DNA of 64,000 nt from Henckelia pumila (taxonomy: Eukaryota > Streptophyta > Magnoliopsida > Lamiales > Gesneriaceae), in NCBI RefSeq assembly GCF_033568475.1, contig NC_133121.1:7440001-7504000 (forward strand), read 5' to 3'. This document shows, one piece after another, positions 58,860 to 64,000 of the stretch. Position numbers and translations under genes: made by a program. The notes below the pieces were generated by a model. The model worked only from the letters and a program-made list of their open reading frames with translations, did not search any database and was not told where the DNA came from. How positions within the stretch are numbered: position 1 is the first letter of the stretch; each line of letters starts with the position of its first letter.

Positions 58860-60350
58860 TAGGAAAAATGTTCTCCCTAGCATATGGTATCTGGACAGTG
58901 GATGTTCTAGACATATGACGGGGAACAAGGAGCTACTTCAATCAGTCAAACCAAAGGAGAAGGGAACTGTCACCTTTGGAGACAACAACAAAGGAGTTGT
59001 CGAAGGAATCGGCTCAATAGGTATATCTGAATCTTGCTTGATTGATGATGTACTCCTAGCGAATGAGCTTAAACATAATCTACTAAGCATAAGTCAATTG
59101 TGCGATAGAGGTTATGAAGTCAAATTCACTCCCCAACACTGCACCATATCACTCATGACTGACAAATCCATAAATTTCAAAGGTTATAGAAGTGAAAATG
59201 TATACAAGGTTTATTTAAATAATTTATCTTTATCAAATATTAAAAGCCTTGTATCTTTGAATGTTGATGACAACATTCTTTGGCATAGACGACTAGGTCA
59301 TGTTGGTCCTAGTACCATAGAAAAACTTTTTAAACTTGATTTAGTTGTTGGTATGCCAAAACTCAATTTAAAATTAGATTCTATTTGTGATGCATGTCAA
59401 CTTGGCAAACATACAAGGAAATCTTTTAAAAGAAAAAATTTTATATCAACTTCTATGCCCCTTGAACTTCTTCACCTAGATCTATGTGGTCCCTCGAGGA
59501 ACGCTAGCCTAGGAGGAAAGCTTTATGCATTTGTCATTGTGGATGATTTCTCACGATTCACGTGGACATTGTTTTTAGCCCACAAAAATGATGCCTTTGA
59601 TTATTTTAAAACTTTTGTGAAACGTGTTGAGAATGAGAAAAATCTTTCAATAAAGCAGATCCGTAGTGACCACGGAACTGAATTTCAAAATGAGAGTTTT
59701 TCAAACTTTTGTGAAGAGAAAGGCATCGGTCATAATTTTTCTTGTCCTAGGACTCCTCAACAAAATGAGGTCGTTGAGAGGAAAAATAGGACACTTGTGG
59801 AGATTGCGAGGACCATGATATGTGAGCATTCTCTACCAAAATATTTTTGGGCTGAAGCAATGAACACTGCCTGTTACATTATCAATCGCGTATCAATAAG
59901 GCCAATTCTCAAGAAAACTCCATATGAATTATGGAGAGGGAGAAAGCCTAACATTTCTTACTTTCGAGCTTTCGGTTCCAAATGCTACATACATAACAAT
60001 GGTAAGGACAACCTTGGCAAATTTGATGCCAAATCCGACAAAAGTATCTTTCTCGGATATTCTACCTCAAGTAAGGCCTTTAAAGTTTTTAATAAACGCA
60101 CTTTACTTGTTGAAGAATCTATGCATGTTATTTTTGATGAATCTATGTCTACTATTGTTCGCACTAACATTGATGATGTAGAATTACTCGAAGAAGAGTT
60201 GGCTTCCTCAAGCCTAAATGATATATATGTTTCCGTTGAGGAAACACCACTTTCGAAGGATTGGACGCTTCACAAAGATCACCCAATGGATCTTATCATC
60301 GGAAGTCCTTCGAAGGGAGTAGCCACTCGTTCTTCTCTTAATAATATTTG
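58860..60350 (+). mobile_element. Copia protease end and integrase region
   Basis: Begins near the protease active-site neighbourhood (DSGCSRHMTG). It then shows the GAG-pre-integrase motif LWHRRLGHVG, the zinc-binding CDACQLGKHTR, and the integrase core with HLDLCGPSR, IVDDFSRFTW, SDHGTEF and QNEVVERKNRTL. Confidence 0.9.
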
Positions 60351-60359
60351 AAATCATCT

Positions 60360-61909
60360 TGCTTTTGTTTCGCATGTTGAACCTAAGTGTATTGTGTATT
60401 GATGATGCTTTATTAGATGATTCTTGGATTATTGCTATGCAAGATGAGTTGAATGAGTTTAAACGCAATAATGTTTGGAATCTTGTTCCTAGGCCGCACG
60501 ATAGATCTATCATAGGAACTAAATGGGTGTTTAGGAATAAACTTGATGAGCATGGTACTATCACTAGAAATAAAGCTAGACTTGTAGCGAAAGGATATAG
60601 TCAATAAGAAGGCATAGATTATGATGAAACTTATGCGCCTGTTGCTAGACTAGAATCTATTCGCATGCTACTTGCTTTTGCTTGCTCTAGAAATTTTAAG
60701 TTATTTCAAATGGATGTCAAAAGTGCTTTTATTAATGGTGAATTGAAAGAGGAGGTGTACATTGAGCAACCTGATGGCTTTGTTGATGCATTATTACCTT
60801 ATCATGTGTATAGACTAAACAAAGCTTTGTATGGTTTGAAACAAGCTCCTCGAGCTTGGTATGAAAAACTATCAACTTTCCTTATTTCAAATGATTTTTC
60901 AAGAGAAAAGATTGATATTACTTTGTTTACCAAACATGACAAAGATGATTTATTAATTGTGCAAATTTATGTTGATGACATTATTTTTGGTTCTACTAAT
61001 GAAACTCTTTGTCAAGAATTCTCTAAGTTGATGCAGGAACACTTCGAGATGATTATGATGGGGGAACTTAACTATTTCCTCGGATTACAAATCAAACAGT
61101 GCAAGGATGGGTTCTTTGTGAACCAAAGCAAATACATCAAGGAGATTCTAAAGAAGTTTGGAATGGAGAACACAAAATCATCATCTACACCGATGAGCAC
61201 AGCAATCAGACTCGACAAGGATGAAAATGGTAAATCTGTAGATCAATCTTCCTTTCGTAGTATGATTGGCTCCTTATTATATGCTACTGCTAGTAGACCA
61301 GACATTATGTTTAGTGTTTGCCTGTGTGCACGATTTCAATCATGTCCAAAAGAATCACATTTGTTCGCCTTAAAACGCATTTTCAAATATCTTTCAAATA
61401 CTCCAAATCTCGGCTTGTGGTATTCGAAAAATTCTTTCTTTGATTTAAAAGCATATTGTGATGCCGACTTTGGTGGATATAAGGTGGACCGTAAAAGCAC
61501 TAGTGGAACTTGTTTCTTTTTAGGAAACTGTTTAGTTTCTTGGTTTTCAAAGAAACAAAATTGTGTTGCGTTGTCAACGACCGAAGCCGAATATATGGCT
61601 GCTGGTAGTTGTTGTGCGCAAATTCTTTGGATGAAGCATCAATTGCTCGACTATGGCGTCTCTTTTTCAAAAATCCCTATTTTCTGTGACAACACTAGCG
61701 CCATATGTCTAACAAAGAATCCGATTCAACATTCGCGCACCAAACATATTGACATTCGTCATCATTTTATTCGTGACCACATCGAACGAAATGAAGTTGA
61801 ACTTCAATTTGTTGACACGACAAATCAAATTGCCGATATTTTTACAAAACCACTAGATGAAAATACTTTTATTCGTTTGCGTGGTGAACTTGACATGATT
61901 GAGTTGTAA
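60360..61909 (+). mobile_element. Copia reverse transcriptase and RNase H region
   Basis: Carries TKWVFRNKLDEHG, FQMDVKSAFINGEL, ALYGLKQAPRAWYEKL, the RT catalytic YVDDIIFGS, ASRPDIMFSVCLCARFQ, and RNase H words KAYCDADFGG, DRKSTSGTC and STTEAEYMA. It ends near IADIFTKPLDENTF. Part of the broken polyprotein. Confidence 0.92.
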
Positions 61910-62360
61910 TCACTTGTTGACATATTCTAAAGATAATGACATATTAAGGAGAAGCTTAATATAAAATTCGAGCAACTTAATTTTGGATAATACAAAATAA
62001 TTGTATTTATTCAATATTATACGCTCATATTTTGTTATTTATGTGAAATTTATGTGTTGCATTTTAGAAATCATATTTCAATTCTCATGTTTTTGCATAC
62101 TTTTCCAGTCTTTTTGATTATCACAAAAGGGGGAGAGTTAGTTTGGTTAAATACTTTAACTAAAGGGGAGAGTTAGTATGGTTAAATGCATGAAGAATAA
62201 AATCAGTTATTTGATAAACAAACTCTTCTTCACTAATTGTTTAATTTATGGAGAGTTTTATTCATGCAATTATATTGTGCAAATTTAAATTATTTATTTA
62301 ATATTGTACATTTATTTCTCCTATTTAACCAAGTTTTGTGATTATCAAAAAGGGGGAGAT
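61910..62360 (+). mobile_element. Copia 3' non-coding region and polypurine tract
   Basis: AT-rich, no envelope-like frame seen. AAAAAGGGGGAGAT at 62347-62360 abuts the 3' LTR and is the polypurine tract; similar AAAGGGGGAGAG words lie upstream near 62126 and 62165. Confidence 0.85.
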
Positions 62361-63839
62361 TGTTACGCCTTAAACGCATACAAATCTCCTGTTATGAGAT
62401 TAATCTTTTAATGCATTAACAAGTCTCATAATATTATGTTTTGATGATTACAAAACTCGGTTAATTGTTACTAACCATTTAAAGTGAGATTTGCAAATTA
62501 GATTTATTGAAAAATAAATTATTGGAAGTTATTTTGAAGTTATACATGTATTTATAAAGTCTTGTATTGCTCATTGAATGGATGGAACATTGTTAAGAGA
62601 TATGAAGAAAAAGACAAGAAGAAGCCAAAGTATGGAGCAGCAACTTCCGAAAATTGCTGGAAATTTTCTATGACTGCAAATCGGATCTCCACCAGTCATA
62701 ATCTAGATAAAGAAGTGTTACAAGTATTGTCCAAATTTGAGAGCAATCCAACGACTAGAATGAGAGATATGAATTTTTCCATATATGCTGCACAGTACCC
62801 ACTTCTGCAAGGAACGAAACCATGAAGATTCGACTTCAGAAAATAACTGGGAATGTTTGAGAAATCCAAATCAAATCTCCACCAATCAGATTCAGTATTA
62901 TGATGTTATAAATCTTCTGTCCAAATTTCAGGTCAATCCAACGAATGGATTAAGATATATGAATTTTTCAAATTTGTTGCACAAAACAGGTTCAAAAACA
63001 TGATGAAGCGACTTTCGAAAATTACTGGAAATGTTTGACTCGTTCAAATCAAATCTGCACCGTTCAGAATGAAGATCTGGATGTTTAAAGTTTCAGTTCA
63101 AATTTCAGATCAATCCAACGGTTAGATTGGAAGATATGATTTTTCCACAAAATCCGCTCAGTGCTGGGAAAAAGATGGCAGCGGCGTCGAACACTTTTTG
63201 TCTCTCCTTGACTTCTTAACACACGCTCCAAGCACTCAAATCAGATTCAAATGTTTGCCAATTATAAATAGAGGCCATCCAAGTTCATTTGGAGACATCC
63301 CAACTCATCTCTTCTCTCCTTTGCAAGCAATTTCTCACTATCAAAGTGTTTGTGTGATATATTTGAGAGTGTTTGTAAAAATAGTTTGTGAGTTGGTTGT
63401 GCTATTGTTGTAAACACTTGAGTGTGAAGCCAAGTGTGTTGTGCTATCGTTGTAAGCACTTGAGTGTGAAGCCAAGTGTTTGTGTTGAGGCTATCCTTGG
63501 AGCCCTTAAGGCCAAGAGTATCGAGTTGTATCGGCGCGGTGATCGTGTCAAGTTTTACGGCTATCCTTGGAGCCATCAAGGCCAAGACGTTGAAGTGCTA
63601 GTGGATCCTTGGTTAATCGATCTTAACCAAGAAGGGGAGACGTAGACGATTTATCGTCGAACTTCCATAAACATATCCTATCTCATTTATCGCTTTATTT
63701 CTTTTACGCATTTATTTACCGCATTTATTTTTGATTGCTTTAAGTCTTCCGCTTGCGTATTTGCATAATCGCTTTAAATTGCTAAAGTTGTCAATAGAAC
63801 CTAAATCCCCCCCCCCCCCCCCCCCATTAGGTTCTAACA
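62361..63839 (+). mobile_element. 3' LTR of the Copia element (1479 bp)
   Basis: Same start and end as the 5' LTR, with a TATA box near 63264 and a longer C-homopolymer before the end. Confidence 0.95.
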
Positions 63840-63844
63840 AGAAC

Positions 63845-64000
63845 TCTGTTTACAAACAGAGGAAGAAGCAGCTGTTGAAATTAGTAAGTCATGAACATGA
63901 TTTACTAGATCGCATTGAAGAGGTAGAAAGGAGTAACCATACTCTACCTTCTGAAGCCTTAGGAAGACTAAAGGTGAATAGTCTTAATCGGATTACTGAG
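63845..64000 (+). mobile_element. Endogenous caulimovirid-like fossil, right part (continues past the window)
   Basis: Directly after the right copy of AGAAC, the sequence is codon-like and rich in Lys/Glu/Leu, as in the viral part left of the Copia element and unlike the LTR. It is the continuation of the interrupted viral region, which runs off the window. Protease, reverse transcriptase and RNase H regions would be expected beyond. Confidence 0.65.

Larger units (their letters stand above)
55645..63839 (+). mobile_element. Ty1/Copia LTR retrotransposon (8195 bp), broken, inserted in the viral fossil
   Basis: Two LTRs (55645-57121 and 62361-63839) bound gag-pol on the plus strand. AGAAC is duplicated at 55640-55644 and 63840-63844. 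A tRNA-iMet primer site follows the 5' LTR and a purine tract precedes the 3' LTR. The coding order gag, protease, integrase, reverse transcriptase, RNase H marks Copia. The LTRs are about 96% alike over their first 450 bases and closer beyond, so under usual plant rates the insertion is of the order of one to a few million years old. The internal region carries a handful of breaks. The UBN2-type gag suggests a SIRE/Maximus-like lineage, without an envelope-like gene. Confidence 0.95.

Overview
The window is nuclear DNA from a flowering plant, most likely a eudicot. It is AT-rich, its genes carry many short introns, all six host proteins belong to plant families, and repeats include Copia retrotransposons, hAT, PIF/Harbinger and Stowaway MITEs, a Helitron piece, a plastid-DNA insertion and an integrated pararetrovirus. 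Protein resemblance and one common dispersed repeat hint at an asterid, but the species cannot be fixed from the sequence alone. Family names rest on recalled conserved motifs; no search was run.

Genes, left to right: a tetraspanin of the TET10 type (+, 11 exons, 5012-8363); a WDR48/UAF1-like WD40 protein resembling Arabidopsis LRS1 (-, 17 coding exons, 10185-19432, with a probable 5'UTR exon near 21.0-21.2 kb); a precursor of a C-terminally encoded peptide hormone, CEP (+, single exon, 31957-32223); a short MIP1-type leucine-zipper protein (+, 3 exons, 34025-34811), tail to tail with a SAP-domain protein resembling zinc finger CCCH protein 62 (-, 9 exons, 35261-38212); and a CDPK-related kinase, CRK (-, 11 exons, 41982-45126). 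All exon chains were checked for reading frame and splice sites. These are unrelated single genes, not an operon or cluster.

The spaces between genes are packed with repeats. 0-4 kb holds the 3' end of a Copia element, a MITE, a 1 kb terminal-inverted-repeat element and a small hAT MITE. 21-29 kb holds a long-TIR element, a PIF/Harbinger-like element that keeps only an ORF1-type gene relic, another TIR element, a copy of a four-copy MITE family, and a plastid trnD-trnY insertion. 33-41 kb holds two more MITE family copies, one with a Stowaway inside it, and a Helitron fragment. 45-50.4 kb is a stack of nested hAT and other MITEs.

From about 52.4 kb to the right edge lies a caulimovirid-like integrated virus fossil with its coat region ahead of its movement-protein region. 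It is split by an 8.2 kb Copia retrotransposon (55645-63839) that has two 1.48 kb LTRs and a 5-bp target duplication. Both are broken. The virus sequence resumes at 63845 and runs off the window.
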